Below are positions 27,886 through 35,985 of a stretch of DNA of 64,000 nucleotides, piece after piece (position 1 is the stretch's first letter; every line of letters starts with the position of its first letter). Origin of the DNA: CAZVQX01 sp964629735 (lineage in GTDB: Bacteria > Bacillota_I > Bacilli_A > RF39 > UBA660); contig CAZVQX010000001.1 of assembly GCA_964629735.1 (NCBI GenBank), positions 1 to 64,000 on the forward strand. The letters run 5' to 3'. The notes beneath the pieces were generated by a model. It worked only from the letters and a program-made list of their open reading frames with translations. It had not been told where the DNA came from and searched no databases. The translations under genes were made by a program, and so were the position numbers.

Positions 27886-28563
27886 CTAAAATCTAAAATC
27901 CTTATTTTTCTTTTTTATAAATAAAATTGAAACTACACCTACAACAATAACAGTTGACAATATATATATATAATTATTTTTTAAAAAGTCAATAATCACA
28001 TTGTTTTTTTTGTTTAATTCTTCTTGTTTTTTCTTTTCTTCTTCAACTTTTGTTTTATACTTTAATACTTGTATTTTAAAATCCTCATAAGTTAAATTAT
28101 TTTTAACCCATTTTTTGCATAATGAATATTCTTTAAAATCATCACAAATTGGATCTTTATAATACTTATTATAAGGCGGTATAGTTATATATTTGCTAAA
28201 TAATAAATTATTTTGACAAATTAATTCTTTACTATATAAATCAAACTTTACAATAGTGCCATTTTTATAGCCACTAATTTTCACTTCTTTTGGTGTACTA
28301 TCTAAACTATTATATTGATATGTTTTATTATTAATGGTATCAATTATTTTTATTTCAGGGTGTAAATTAGTGATTGTTATAAAAAATTCAACTGAATTAT
28401 TTTTTTCTATATAATCTAAATTAAACATTATATTTGAAGCAATAGAATTATGTCTTGCTCTTTTTTTATAGTCACAAGTATAAATTTCTTCGGCTTTTAT
28501 TGGGTTTGGTATAAAGATAATTAAAAATATTAAAAATAAATACTTAATTGTTTTATTCATCAT
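27886..28563 (-). CDS. Secreted, C-terminally anchored protein, unknown function
   Basis: 225 aa. Signal peptide (residues 1-24, ending IKA-EE), an outer domain with about five Cys and a beta-rich look, a Lys/Glu coiled coil (about 170-187), a C-terminal membrane helix (about 195-215) and a basic tail. This is the topology of a wall-face protein held by a single helix. It lies 12 bases upstream of the giant Cys-rich gene and is probably a structural or accessory part of the same surface apparatus. No family recognised. Confidence 0.7.
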   Translation of the reverse strand: MMNKTIKYLFLIFLIIFIPNPIKAEEIYTCDYKKRARHNSIASNIMFNLDYIEKNNSVEFFITITNLHPEIKIIDTINNKTYQYNSLDSTPKEVKISGYKNGTIVKFDLYSKELICQNNLLFSKYITIPPYNKYYKDPICDDFKEYSLCKKWVKNNLTYEDFKIQVLKYKTKVEEEKKKQEELNKKNNVIIDFLKNNYIYILSTVIVVGVVSILFIKKKNKDFRF

Positions 28564-28630
28564 ACCATCCCTTCATTATAATATTAGCATGCTTTTTTTA
28601 AAAAATCTACAAATATAACGTTGTTTTACA

Positions 28631-30244
28631 CTATTTTAACTTATATACATATTTATAATCACGAATATTTAAAACTATATTTACTTTATCAGCAAATTTT
28701 ATATCATCGTTAACTTCAATAAAATATTCATCCTGTTTTTTATATTTCAACGGTCTAATCTCACCCACAATTAAATTTTGTCTCTTTAATTTGCCATTTA
28801 CTTCATACTCAATACTACCAAAAGTATTTAAAAAATTATATAAACTCTTTATTGGAATAATTGGTAATTTATCGTCCCAGGAAATATTACCATTAATTTT
28901 TATTAATGTTTTTTTATTAACATTAAATATATCTGTTTTTATATACTCATAAGAATCATAACATTCTGTTAAATTTACACAAAATTTATAATCTAATCGA
29001 AATTGATCGGCAACTTTGAAATCATTTATAACAATTTTGGTATCATCTAATATACTATTTTTCAAATCTATCGCTTCACCAATTTTATATTGTTTGACTT
29101 TTTTAATCTCATTAATATTTTTTGGTGATAGTTTTACATTTATGTATTTAGGACGTAATTCTCCTTTCAAATAATTAATATCATCTAAATATTTAAATAT
29201 CATTTTGTTTTTTACATATTTATTAGGTATCTCATATATTAATATATATCTAGCAAACTCATTTGGTATTTCGTTTCCCTCATAGCTCCTACCTAAATCA
29301 ATCATGCCATCACGATACATATTTTTATGATAAAATTTTTTCTTATCAATAACTAATTGTGTTCTTGCTTCATCTAATTTCTTTTTTAAAATCGAATGTT
29401 TTTTTAGTTCAATTTCTAAAATTAAAAGAGAATTATTTTTGGATGTTACTTGAATATTTTTATAATTTTTTGTTGTTATATAACTTTTGTTTATTCTCAT
29501 ACTATAATCCATTGTTGTAAATGCATTTCCTTCTGCGTATGTTTTATTATATATATTAGTGTTAAAATAAATTAAAAATAAAGTTGATGCAATAAAAACT
29601 AAAACGCCAACATCGATTAAAAATTTATTTTCAATATAAACATATCTCGAAAAACGATATTTTCTCCGAAGTTTTCGATGGGCTTTATTTACATCAATTT
29701 CTAAGCCAACTTCAAATTCCTCACGATCTTCTTCATCAACCTCAAGTTCGGCCAAATCTTCACCAAAATTAAATTTTTTAATATCAAAACCGGTTGAATA
29801 AATAAAAGCTCTTATTGTTGTTGCTAATTCAGCTATAAAAACTATAAGTAAAAAATCATGTGCTAAACGAATTGTACGAGCATGTAAAACAGTTGTTTCC
29901 ATTTGAACTATAGTGCCATAAACAAAATTATAAAGAATAATAATAACTATATATGTTAATATATTTATTACATAAAATGTTAAAGGTTTTTTCTTTAAAT
30001 AAAGTACTGATAATACTAAAATTGAAATTATAATTATTAAAAATGGAACGAAAAACATTAAAAAATTAAATAACTGTGATGCCGAATTAGCATTAGCTGT
30101 TATAGCACCAGAGGCCATAAATTCTTTAAAGTAGACAATAACTATTGTTGTCTTATACATTAAATATGATGATAATAATGTCATAACAACATGAATTAAT
30201 CTAAAATATTTTATAAAAAAGGCATATGGTTTTCTTAATATCAT
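28631..30244 (-). CDS. Multi-pass membrane protein with large ectodomain, unknown function
   Basis: 537 aa. Four membrane helices occupy residues about 15-165 and a charged cytoplasmic loop covers about 168-208 (acidic, then Arg/Lys-rich). A fifth helix (about 212-230) leads to an outer, beta-rich C-terminal domain of about 300 residues with two Cys. It is the first gene of the co-oriented pilus/secretion cluster, preceded by a terminator and a promoter-like sequence. No family recognised; membership of the apparatus is inferred from position and strand. Confidence 0.68.
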   Translation of the reverse strand: MILRKPYAFFIKYFRLIHVVMTLLSSYLMYKTTIVIVYFKEFMASGAITANANSASQLFNFLMFFVPFLIIIISILVLSVLYLKKKPLTFYVINILTYIVIIILYNFVYGTIVQMETTVLHARTIRLAHDFLLIVFIAELATTIRAFIYSTGFDIKKFNFGEDLAELEVDEEDREEFEVGLEIDVNKAHRKLRRKYRFSRYVYIENKFLIDVGVLVFIASTLFLIYFNTNIYNKTYAEGNAFTTMDYSMRINKSYITTKNYKNIQVTSKNNSLLILEIELKKHSILKKKLDEARTQLVIDKKKFYHKNMYRDGMIDLGRSYEGNEIPNEFARYILIYEIPNKYVKNKMIFKYLDDINYLKGELRPKYINVKLSPKNINEIKKVKQYKIGEAIDLKNSILDDTKIVINDFKVADQFRLDYKFCVNLTECYDSYEYIKTDIFNVNKKTLIKINGNISWDDKLPIIPIKSLYNFLNTFGSIEYEVNGKLKRQNLIVGEIRPLKYKKQDEYFIEVNDDIKFADKVNIVLNIRDYKYVYKLK

Positions 30245-30277
30245 TTATTATCACCTACTCTTATCACTCTAACATAT

Positions 30278-30306
30278 AGTATATCGTAAATTTTATAAAA
30301 AAAAAA
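30278..30306 (-). promoter_or_regulatory. Possible promoter of the pilus/secretion cluster
   Basis: TATACT (-10) at 30278-30283; the -35 position is only a T-run (tail of the upstream terminator). It starts the transcript about 30 bases before the first gene. Confidence 0.4.
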
Positions 30307-30333
30307 GCGAAAATCACTATTTTGGCTTTTTTA
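30299..30333 (-). terminator. Strong hairpin terminator upstream of the cluster
   Basis: AAAAAAGC/GCTTTTTT plus AAAAT/ATTTT arms with one mismatch, then about ten T on the minus strand. It insulates the cluster from upstream transcription. Confidence 0.7.
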
Positions 30334-30525
30334 TGTCAAATAAATATGGTGTAATTTAAACAAAAGAATTAACCTATTATTTTTTGATAAAATTTTTTCA
30401 TCAATTCCGTATTATCTTAAAATTATAAAAAGGTTATGAAGTTATATATAAGCGAATCTTTTTCATTTATTATTAACCATTACTATTATTGTTTCATAAC
30501 ATTGAATTTTTTAAGGATAAAACAT
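30334..30525. other. Gene-free stretch bracketed by two terminators
   Basis: No credible open frame. Complementary arms GTTATGAA and TTCATAAC (minus strand, about 50 bases apart) could fold. Lying between two minus-strand terminators, it might encode a small RNA, but no convincing promoter is seen. Confidence 0.3.
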
Positions 30526-30555
30526 AAAATTCACTGATAAAATTCAGTGAATTTT
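30526..30555 (-). terminator. Terminator after tRNA-Leu
   Basis: 12-bp arms AAAATTCACTGA/TCAGTGAATTTT with a 6-base loop; T-runs on both sides. Confidence 0.7.
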
Positions 30556-30608
30556 CTTAAAAACTCGAATTGTCAACTATATTATAAGGGATTCGAGTAT
30601 GTCTCACA

Positions 30609-30694
30609 TGGTGCAGGAGATGAGACTTGAACTCACACGATAATAATATCGAAGGTGTTTGAGACCTTTGCGTCTACCATTCCGCCACTCCTGC
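30609..30694 (-). tRNA. tRNA-Leu (CAA anticodon)
   Basis: 86 nt including an encoded CCA. The acceptor stem GCAGGAG/CTCCTGC, the anticodon stem AAGGT/ACCTT with loop CTCAAAC (anticodon CAA, reads UUG), a long variable arm and the TTCAAGT T-loop are all present. Confidence 0.95.
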
Positions 30695-30702
30695 ATAAAA
30701 AA

Positions 30703-30711
30703 AGTATAACA
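30703..30711 (-). promoter_or_regulatory. tRNA-Leu promoter (extended -10)
   Basis: TGT-TATACT on the minus strand, 8 bases upstream of the mature tRNA 5' end. Confidence 0.5.
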
Positions 30712-30730
30712 CATTTTTTACTTTTTTTCA

Positions 30731-31300
30731 CTATTTTTCCGTATATTTAACTCTAAATAAATCACATTCTTTTACTTCATCATTAATTTCAAGGTTGATA
30801 TTGGGTAATTCCTTCGTGCTTTTCAAACCAAAAATATCAAGAAATTTATCTGTTGTTTTATATAAGATTGGTTTCCCCGGCAAATCAGCCTTTCCCACTT
30901 CCTCAATCAAACCCTTAATTCTTAGACTTCTAATCATATGACTACTATTTACCCCTCTTATCTCATCTACCATTATTCTTGTTACCGGTTCATTATAAGC
31001 AATAATAGCCAGAACTTCAAGAGCAGGTATTGTTAATGGCCTTTCACAATCAGATTCAACTAATTTTTCAAAAAACTCATTATATTCTTTCTTAGTTACC
31101 AATTTATAAATATCACCAAATTTTTCTAATTTTATTCCACGATTAGTACTTTCTAATTCAGCAATTAAATTATTTATTAAATTAAGTACTTCAATTTGAT
31201 TAATATCTAAAATGTTGGCGATATCACTAGCACAGATTCCTTCATCACCACATAAAAATAAAATACCTTCTAAAGCAGCTTGCAAATTCAAATTAATCAC
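30731..31300 (-). CDS. scpB: Segregation and condensation protein B
   Basis: About 189 aa, two winged-helix domains. It forms the SMC-ScpA-ScpB condensin that compacts and segregates the chromosome. Conserved features: ALEGILFLCGDEGI at the start, TIPALEVLAIIAYNEPVTR (about residues 90-108) and IRGVNSS. The start overlaps the scpA stop. A GTG at 31300 and a TTG at 31291 are both possible; AGGAG lies close to the GTG and 11 bases from the TTG, so the exact start is uncertain. Confidence 0.93.
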   Translation of the reverse strand: MINLNLQAALEGILFLCGDEGICASDIANILDINQIEVLNLINNLIAELESTNRGIKLEKFGDIYKLVTKKEYNEFFEKLVESDCERPLTIPALEVLAIIAYNEPVTRIMVDEIRGVNSSHMIRSLRIKGLIEEVGKADLPGKPILYKTTDKFLDIFGLKSTKELPNINLEINDEVKECDLFRVKYTEK

Positions 31301-32015
31301 TTCTCCTAGCTGTTAAATAAATTTGATTAAAATTATTTTCTTGAATAATATTAAGTTCCCTTTTTTTAGCTAATTCTAAAATTGATAAAAAGGTCACAAT
31401 AATATAATCTTTATTTTTTTTATCAAACAATTGAGTAAATTCTATTTTATTACTCGTTTTTAATAATTGTTTTATTTCATTACATCTTGTTGAAACTGAA
31501 TATTCCTTATATGTTATTTTAGTTGGAAGTGGTTTTTCATCCTCTTTTCTTTCCAAAAATAAATTAAAAGCTTCTATTAAAGAATTCAAACTAATTTCTT
31601 CTAAAAATGTATCATTATCATCAGTCATATATTGGGTTAAATCACTTGGATTTTTGCTATACATCAATTTGCGATTATCTTCCAATTCTTTTAATTTTTT
31701 TGTTATTTCTTTATATTGTTTGTATGTTAATAATTTATTTATTAATTTTTCACGAGGATCTTCTTCCTCATCTTCGTCCATATTATTATTTGGTAAAAGG
31801 GTACGAGATTTGATTTCAATCAACTCTGCCGCCATAACCAAATATTCACTAGCAATATTCAAATTTAATCTTTCCATTGTATTTATATAATCTAAATACT
31901 GTTCAGTTATTTCTACAATATTTATATCAAAAATATCAATATCATTTTGTTTTATCAAATGAAGAAGAAGATCGAAAGGACCTTCAAATTCATCTATTTT
32001 TATTAAGTAATTCAC
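31293..32015 (-). CDS. scpA: Segregation and condensation protein A
   Basis: 240 aa, the kleisin subunit of the SMC complex. N-terminal FEGPFDLLLHLIKQNDIDIFDI (about residues 9-30) binds the SMC neck; the acidic, coiled middle (about 80-150) binds ScpB; a C-terminal winged helix ends the protein. It begins with GTG at 32015, set by AAGGAG. That site also contains the stop codon of a small upstream gene, so the two are coupled. Confidence 0.94.
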   Translation of the reverse strand: MNYLIKIDEFEGPFDLLLHLIKQNDIDIFDINIVEITEQYLDYINTMERLNLNIASEYLVMAAELIEIKSRTLLPNNNMDEDEEEDPREKLINKLLTYKQYKEITKKLKELEDNRKLMYSKNPSDLTQYMTDDNDTFLEEISLNSLIEAFNLFLERKEDEKPLPTKITYKEYSVSTRCNEIKQLLKTSNKIEFTQLFDKKNKDYIIVTFLSILELAKKRELNIIQENNFNQIYLTARRSD

Positions 32016-32026
32016 TATATAACTCC

Positions 32027-32155
32027 TTATGTTCTTTTAAGATTTCCAATAAATGAATGAATATCTGGTAAAAACATTATAAAAATGTATAATATAATTG
32101 CAATTAAAATATAAATTTTCATTTCTTTATCAATTTTAGGTAATTTAAATTTCAT
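32027..32155 (-). CDS. Small membrane protein upstream of scpA
   Basis: 42 aa. A basic start (MKFKLPKIDKEMK) is followed by one membrane helix (about residues 13-30). AAAGG lies 9 bases before the ATG and a good promoter lies upstream. The TAA is part of the scpA Shine-Dalgarno sequence (TAAGGAG), so translation of the small gene should feed scpA. No family recognised; conservation is the decisive test. Confidence 0.6.
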   Translation of the reverse strand: MKFKLPKIDKEMKIYILIAIILYIFIMFLPDIHSFIGNLKRT

Positions 32156-32186
32156 ACATATCAACCTTTCTTAAATGCTTATCTAA

Positions 32187-32215
32187 ATAATAGCATGAAA
32201 TATTAATTTATTCAA
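32187..32215 (-). promoter_or_regulatory. Promoter of the small gene-scpA-scpB operon
   Basis: TTGAAT, 17 bases, TATTAT on the minus strand. Confidence 0.65.
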
Positions 32216-32344
32216 TATTTCATTGACTAAATTATATCGTAATTTTAATATATATTGATTATTTTAAAAAATTTGTGATTAATATACAATTAACATTTTA
32301 TAAGTTGAATAACCTATTATAGATAATTAAAAGGAGGTAATATG

Positions 32345-32488
32345 ATGTATCCTTATGGCTTTGGTTGTATGCCAACGTATCCATATGGTGGGTATGGCGG
32401 TTGCGGAACAGGAATTATCTGGGTTATAATAATAATATTCATTTTATTCTTTATTTTTGGTTGTTCAAAACCACATCATGTATGTTAA
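32345..32488 (+). CDS. YjcZ-like small Gly/Tyr-rich membrane peptide
   Basis: 47 aa. A Tyr/Gly/Pro-rich N-terminus (YPYGFGCMPTYPYGGYGGCG) leads into one membrane helix (about residues 24-40) and ends in a Cys/His tail. This layout resembles the YjcZ family of short sporulation-associated proteins in Bacillus. GGAGG lies 7 bases before the second of two adjacent ATG codons, which is chosen. The gene is isolated, with its own terminator. Confidence 0.65.
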   Translation: MYPYGFGCMPTYPYGGYGGCGTGIIWVIIIIFILFFIFGCSKPHHVC

Positions 32489-32550
32489 ATAAAATATACA
32501 ATCTTTTTTAATAGTTTAATAATACCAGAAAATTAAAAAATGTATTATAT

Positions 32551-32581
32551 AAAAACACCACCTTATTAAAGTGGTGTTTTT
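32551..32581 (+). terminator. Terminator after the YjcZ-like gene
   Basis: AAAACACCAC/GTGGTGTTTT arms with a 9-base loop and T-run. Confidence 0.8.
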
Positions 32582-32668
32582 GTTTGTTTTGATTTTTAAT
32601 ATCTTTAATATGATTGTTTTTATGTTTAAAACTGGTCATTAATATAATAAATAATTACTATGAAGCCA

Positions 32669-32689
32669 TTTGTGTCCATTGGATACAAA
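32669..32689. repeat. Operator-like palindrome without a gene
   Basis: TTTGTGTCC-ATT-GGATACAAA, 9-bp arms with one wobble pair, within a gene-free stretch (32582-32757) where nothing else is seen. Confidence 0.4.
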
Positions 32690-32757
32690 CATAATATTAT
32701 TTTAAATTATTAATGAATTTAAAAAAAACATGTCAATACTTCTTAAAATCACACATA

Positions 32758-32785
32758 TTAAAAAAATTGGTATTTTTATACCAAA
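32758..32785 (-). terminator. Terminator after tRNA-Trp
   Basis: TTGGTAT/ATACCAA stem followed by TTTTTT on the minus strand. Confidence 0.65.
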
Positions 32786-32800
32786 TTTATAATACATTAT

Positions 32801-32874
32801 TGGCAGGGGTAGCAGGATTTGAACCCACACAAATGGTTTTGGAGACCATCATTCTACCATTAAATTATACCCCT
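32801..32874 (-). tRNA. tRNA-Trp (CCA anticodon)
   Basis: 74 nt with encoded CCA end. Acceptor AGGGGTA/TACCCCT, anticodon stem ATGGT/ACCAT with loop CTCCAAA (anticodon CCA), T-loop TTCAAAT. It reads UGG only, in line with UGA being a stop codon here. Confidence 0.95.
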
Positions 32875-32884
32875 AAGTAATTGA

Positions 32885-32913
32885 ATTATAACACATTGTA
32901 TTTAAAAAAACAA
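32885..32913 (-). promoter_or_regulatory. tRNA-Trp promoter
   Basis: TTGTTT, 17 bases, TATAAT (preceded by TGT) on the minus strand. Confidence 0.65.
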
Positions 32914-32954
32914 TCTTTTTTTAATATTGCATATATTTTAATATGAGGTGATTT

Positions 32955-33383
32955 ATGGCAATTATTAAATATACAACAACCGAAAGAGATTTGTTAGCTA
33001 GATTAATGAGAGCAGAAGCAGTTGGGGAGGGAGATTTAGGGATGTTAATGGTTGGGAATGTTGTTGTTAACCGTGGTATTGCAGATTGTTTAACTTTTAA
33101 AAACATTAGAACTATTTCTGAGGTTATTTATCAAACACCTGGTGGTTTTTCAGGAAAGGATAGTCCTCTTTTTTTTAGCAGTCCAACTACTACGGAAAAG
33201 AGACTTGCTGATTTAGTACTTGAAGGTAAGTACTTTCATCCTGCAACACATGCATTATGGTTTTATTCCCCAAAAACAGGGGAACAATGTTCAGCTACTT
33301 GGTGGGAACAAAAATTAAGCGGTAGATATAAATCGCATTGTTTTTATATTCCAGACCCTGCTATTTGTATTCAAATTAGATAA
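32955..33383 (+). CDS. CwlJ/SleB-type cell-wall hydrolase
   Basis: 142 aa, a single hydrolase-2 domain. It has LLARLMRAEAVGEGDLGMLMVGNVVVNR with the catalytic Glu (about residue 20), and later HPATHALWFY and CSATWWEQ. In Bacillus, CwlJ and SleB degrade spore cortex muropeptides at germination. Like CwlJ it lacks a signal peptide, so it would have to be placed from inside, for example on a spore, or be non-secreted. GAGGTGATTT precedes the ATG. Confidence 0.85.
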   Translation: MAIIKYTTTERDLLARLMRAEAVGEGDLGMLMVGNVVVNRGIADCLTFKNIRTISEVIYQTPGGFSGKDSPLFFSSPTTTEKRLADLVLEGKYFHPATHALWFYSPKTGEQCSATWWEQKLSGRYKSHCFYIPDPAICIQIR

Positions 33384-33385
33384 TT

Positions 33386-33416
33386 AAAAAGATTGATAAA
33401 ATTTTCAATCTTTTTT
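33386..33416. terminator. Bidirectional terminator
   Basis: AAAAAGATTGA/TCAATCTTTTT arms between two convergent genes; T-runs on both strands. Confidence 0.8.
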
Positions 33417-34791
33417 AAATTATTAATATTTGACCAATACTTAAATTATTTGTTTTTAAATTATTTTTCATCTTTATACTATTGACTGTTGTGTTATATT
33501 TATTTGCAATTGCATATAAATTATCACCACTCTTAACAACATAAGTGATTTGGGCTTCTTTAGTTGGTATTTTTAATATTTGGCCGATACTTAATGACGT
33601 GCTTTTTAAATTATTAAGGGTAATTATTTCACCTGACGTTGTATTATATTTGTTAGCAATTGCATATAAATTATCACCTTTTTTTACAATGTATTCAATC
33701 TGACTTATGGTTGGAAGTTCAGGTTCAATTGGTTTTATTGGAATCATAATTTCTTGACCAATACTTAATGACGTGCTTTTTAAATTATTTATGGCTATTA
33801 ATTCATTAATTGTAGTATCAAAATTTCGTGCAATTGTATATAAATTATCACCCTTTTGTACCCTGTATATTAGAGTCTCTAAACCAGGTTGTTCAACGGG
33901 TGGAACTACCAATTCAGTTGGTATTAATATTTGCTGGCCGATACTTAAACTAGTTGTACTTAAATTATTATAACTCAATAAATTATCAACCGTTGTATTA
34001 TATTTATTAGCTATCTTATATAATGAATCACCAGATACCACAGTATAAACAACATATTCACCTGGTATTGGTATTTCTTCTTTTATTGGAATTTTTAAAA
34101 CTTGCCCGATTGATATTAAATTGCTTGCTAAATTATTTGCAGCTTTTAATTCCTCGACTGTTACATTGAGTCTTTTTGCTATTGACCATAAACTATCACC
34201 TTTCTGTGCAACATACACATTAGCACCTATTGGTGGAGCATATGGTAATTTTTTATATTTCATAACCGCTTCAACTACAGCTTCCGCATAATCTTTTGAA
34301 AAGTTTTTAAGTTGTTCCACATCATCATATGGACTATCTAAAAAACCATATTCTACTGTTATTGTCTGAAGTGGGGTTGTATCTCTTTGCATAAAATAAT
34401 AATCTTTAGAAGTGTCTGTTGGCAATCTCCTTTGATATGCCCTCCTAATATTTTGCCCTCTTTTTGCAATTTCTTCTAATATTAAATTTGGTAATGTAGA
34501 AGTATTTCTTAGAGCATAAATTACTTCAGCACCATCACCACCACTAGCATTTATATGATTAGAAATAACAATAACGCTCGGTGAACTTCCAAATGCAGAT
34601 AAAACCCTTTGAACTCTTTCCTGTGGTGGAATCGTTTCATCGCCAGTTCGTGTTGTGACAACACTTTCTCCTAATTCTCTAAATCTATTAGCCATATAAT
34701 TTGAAATTTCTAAATTTAGATTTTTTTCTATTATTCCATTTCCAACTGCACCTGGATCATCACCACCATGACCCGCATCTATTACAATCAT
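33415..34791 (-). CDS. N-acetylmuramoyl-L-alanine amidase with five LysM repeats
   Basis: 458 aa. The Amidase_3 domain (residues 1-178) has the zinc ligands in IDAGHGGDDPGA, the Glu in EKNLNLEIS, the His in VISNHINA and the catalytic Glu in TVEYGFLD. Five LysM domains (about 190-458) bind peptidoglycan glycan; each ends in LSIGQ-type motifs. No signal peptide is present. This recalls CwlC-type mother-cell lysis amidases of Bacillus, which also lack a leader. AAAGGAGG precedes the start. Confidence 0.92.
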   Translation of the reverse strand: MIVIDAGHGGDDPGAVGNGIIEKNLNLEISNYMANRFRELGESVVTTRTGDETIPPQERVQRVLSAFGSSPSVIVISNHINASGGDGAEVIYALRNTSTLPNLILEEIAKRGQNIRRAYQRRLPTDTSKDYYFMQRDTTPLQTITVEYGFLDSPYDDVEQLKNFSKDYAEAVVEAVMKYKKLPYAPPIGANVYVAQKGDSLWSIAKRLNVTVEELKAANNLASNLISIGQVLKIPIKEEIPIPGEYVVYTVVSGDSLYKIANKYNTTVDNLLSYNNLSTTSLSIGQQILIPTELVVPPVEQPGLETLIYRVQKGDNLYTIARNFDTTINELIAINNLKSTSLSIGQEIMIPIKPIEPELPTISQIEYIVKKGDNLYAIANKYNTTSGEIITLNNLKSTSLSIGQILKIPTKEAQITYVVKSGDNLYAIANKYNTTVNSIKMKNNLKTNNLSIGQILII

Positions 34792-34863
34792 GTATTTCCT
34801 CCTTTATTTTATATTATGAAATAATAGGTTTTTGGTTAGTAATTTAAATTTTTAATTTAAATA

Positions 34864-34889
34864 AAAAAGATGTATCATTACATCTTTTT
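34864..34889 (-). terminator. Terminator after htrA
   Basis: AAAAAGATGTA/TACATCTTTTT arms with a 4-base loop, overlapping the stop codon. Confidence 0.8.
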
Positions 34890-35976
34890 ATCTCATATCA
34901 TCAATACTTTTATTAAGTAGCACTTTTACATCTTGTATTTTACCATTTCGATAATATTTAATTGTTATTGTTTCATTTAGATTATATTTATATAATAGAA
35001 AGCGAAAATGTGCAATACTATTTATTTTAATATTATCAATTTCAAGTAATACATCATTTGGCTCTAAACCCACATCTGAAGCCGGATAACCTTTTTCAAC
35101 GCTAACTAAGGCGATGCCAAAGTCAAAATCCCTATCTAAAAATACATTATTTCGATATAAATCATAAGTATCAGTTGCATCAGCAACACTAACACCTAAA
35201 TATGGTCTTTTTATTTCCTCTCCTTTTTCAAGCCTATCAACTGTACCCATAACAACTTCAATTGGAATAGCAAAACCCATACCTTCTATCTCATCTTTTA
35301 CAAGTTTTAATGAATTGACTCCTATCACTTGACCGTTGATATTAACTAAAGGCCCTCCACTATTACCAGGGTTTATAGCTGCATCGGTTTGAAGAACATC
35401 AATCATAAAATTACCATGTGGTAAATTAACTGATATTGTTCTATCTTTTCCAGATAATATTCCTCTGGTTACAGTTCCCATATATTCGACCCCAACTGGT
35501 GATCCAACTGTGAATAAGGTATCACCTATTTCACTTTTAGCACTTTCACCAATTTCAGCAACTTTTAAAACTGATTTACTATCTATTGATAAAACAGCTA
35601 TATCAGCGTAAGCATCACTTCCTAACAATTTTGCGTCAACACTCTCACCGGCAACATTTAATACTTTAATGCTAGTTGCACCATCAATAACATGATCATT
35701 AGTAATTATATATCCAAAATTTTTTTCTTTTTTATACACAAATCCTGTACCTGTGGATATTAGTCGATTACCACGATATGACTCAATTAAAACTACTGCA
35801 TCATAAATCTTATCAATAGCCGGTTTTATTGTGTTATCTTCACTAATATTTACCTCTTTTATTTCTTTTATAACCTCACCAGTACTAGGAATATATTTTA
35901 TTACAATAATAGTTCCTATAATACCAGTGAATAAAGCAATAATAATTGTTACAACATAAGTTATTTTCGTTCTCAT
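34888..35976 (-). CDS. HtrA/DegP-like membrane-anchored serine protease
   Basis: 362 aa. An N-terminal membrane helix (about residues 7-29) anchors an outer trypsin-like domain with the catalytic triad His95 (ITNDHV), Asp125 (YADIAVL) and Ser206 (PGNSGGPL). A single PDZ domain (about 270-355) follows. It degrades or refolds misfolded exported proteins. It is 9 bases downstream of the Abi gene, so the two share a transcript, although a functional link is not known. Confidence 0.93.
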   Translation of the reverse strand: MRTKITYVVTIIIALFTGIIGTIIVIKYIPSTGEVIKEIKEVNISEDNTIKPAIDKIYDAVVLIESYRGNRLISTGTGFVYKKEKNFGYIITNDHVIDGATSIKVLNVAGESVDAKLLGSDAYADIAVLSIDSKSVLKVAEIGESAKSEIGDTLFTVGSPVGVEYMGTVTRGILSGKDRTISVNLPHGNFMIDVLQTDAAINPGNSGGPLVNINGQVIGVNSLKLVKDEIEGMGFAIPIEVVMGTVDRLEKGEEIKRPYLGVSVADATDTYDLYRNNVFLDRDFDFGIALVSVEKGYPASDVGLEPNDVLLEIDNIKINSIAHFRFLLYKYNLNETITIKYYRNGKIQDVKVLLNKSIDDMR

Positions 35977-35985
35977 ATTATCACC

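Noticed and set aside
5440..30244. Integrative conjugative element
   Set aside because: No relaxase, integrase, excisionase, replication gene or flanking direct repeats; neither tRNA-Leu nor other edges show an attachment duplicate.
30245..30525. ComK-type paired AT-boxes at the pilus/secretion promoter
   Set aside because: No AAAA-N5-TTTT pair with standard spacing found; A/T runs there are parts of terminators.
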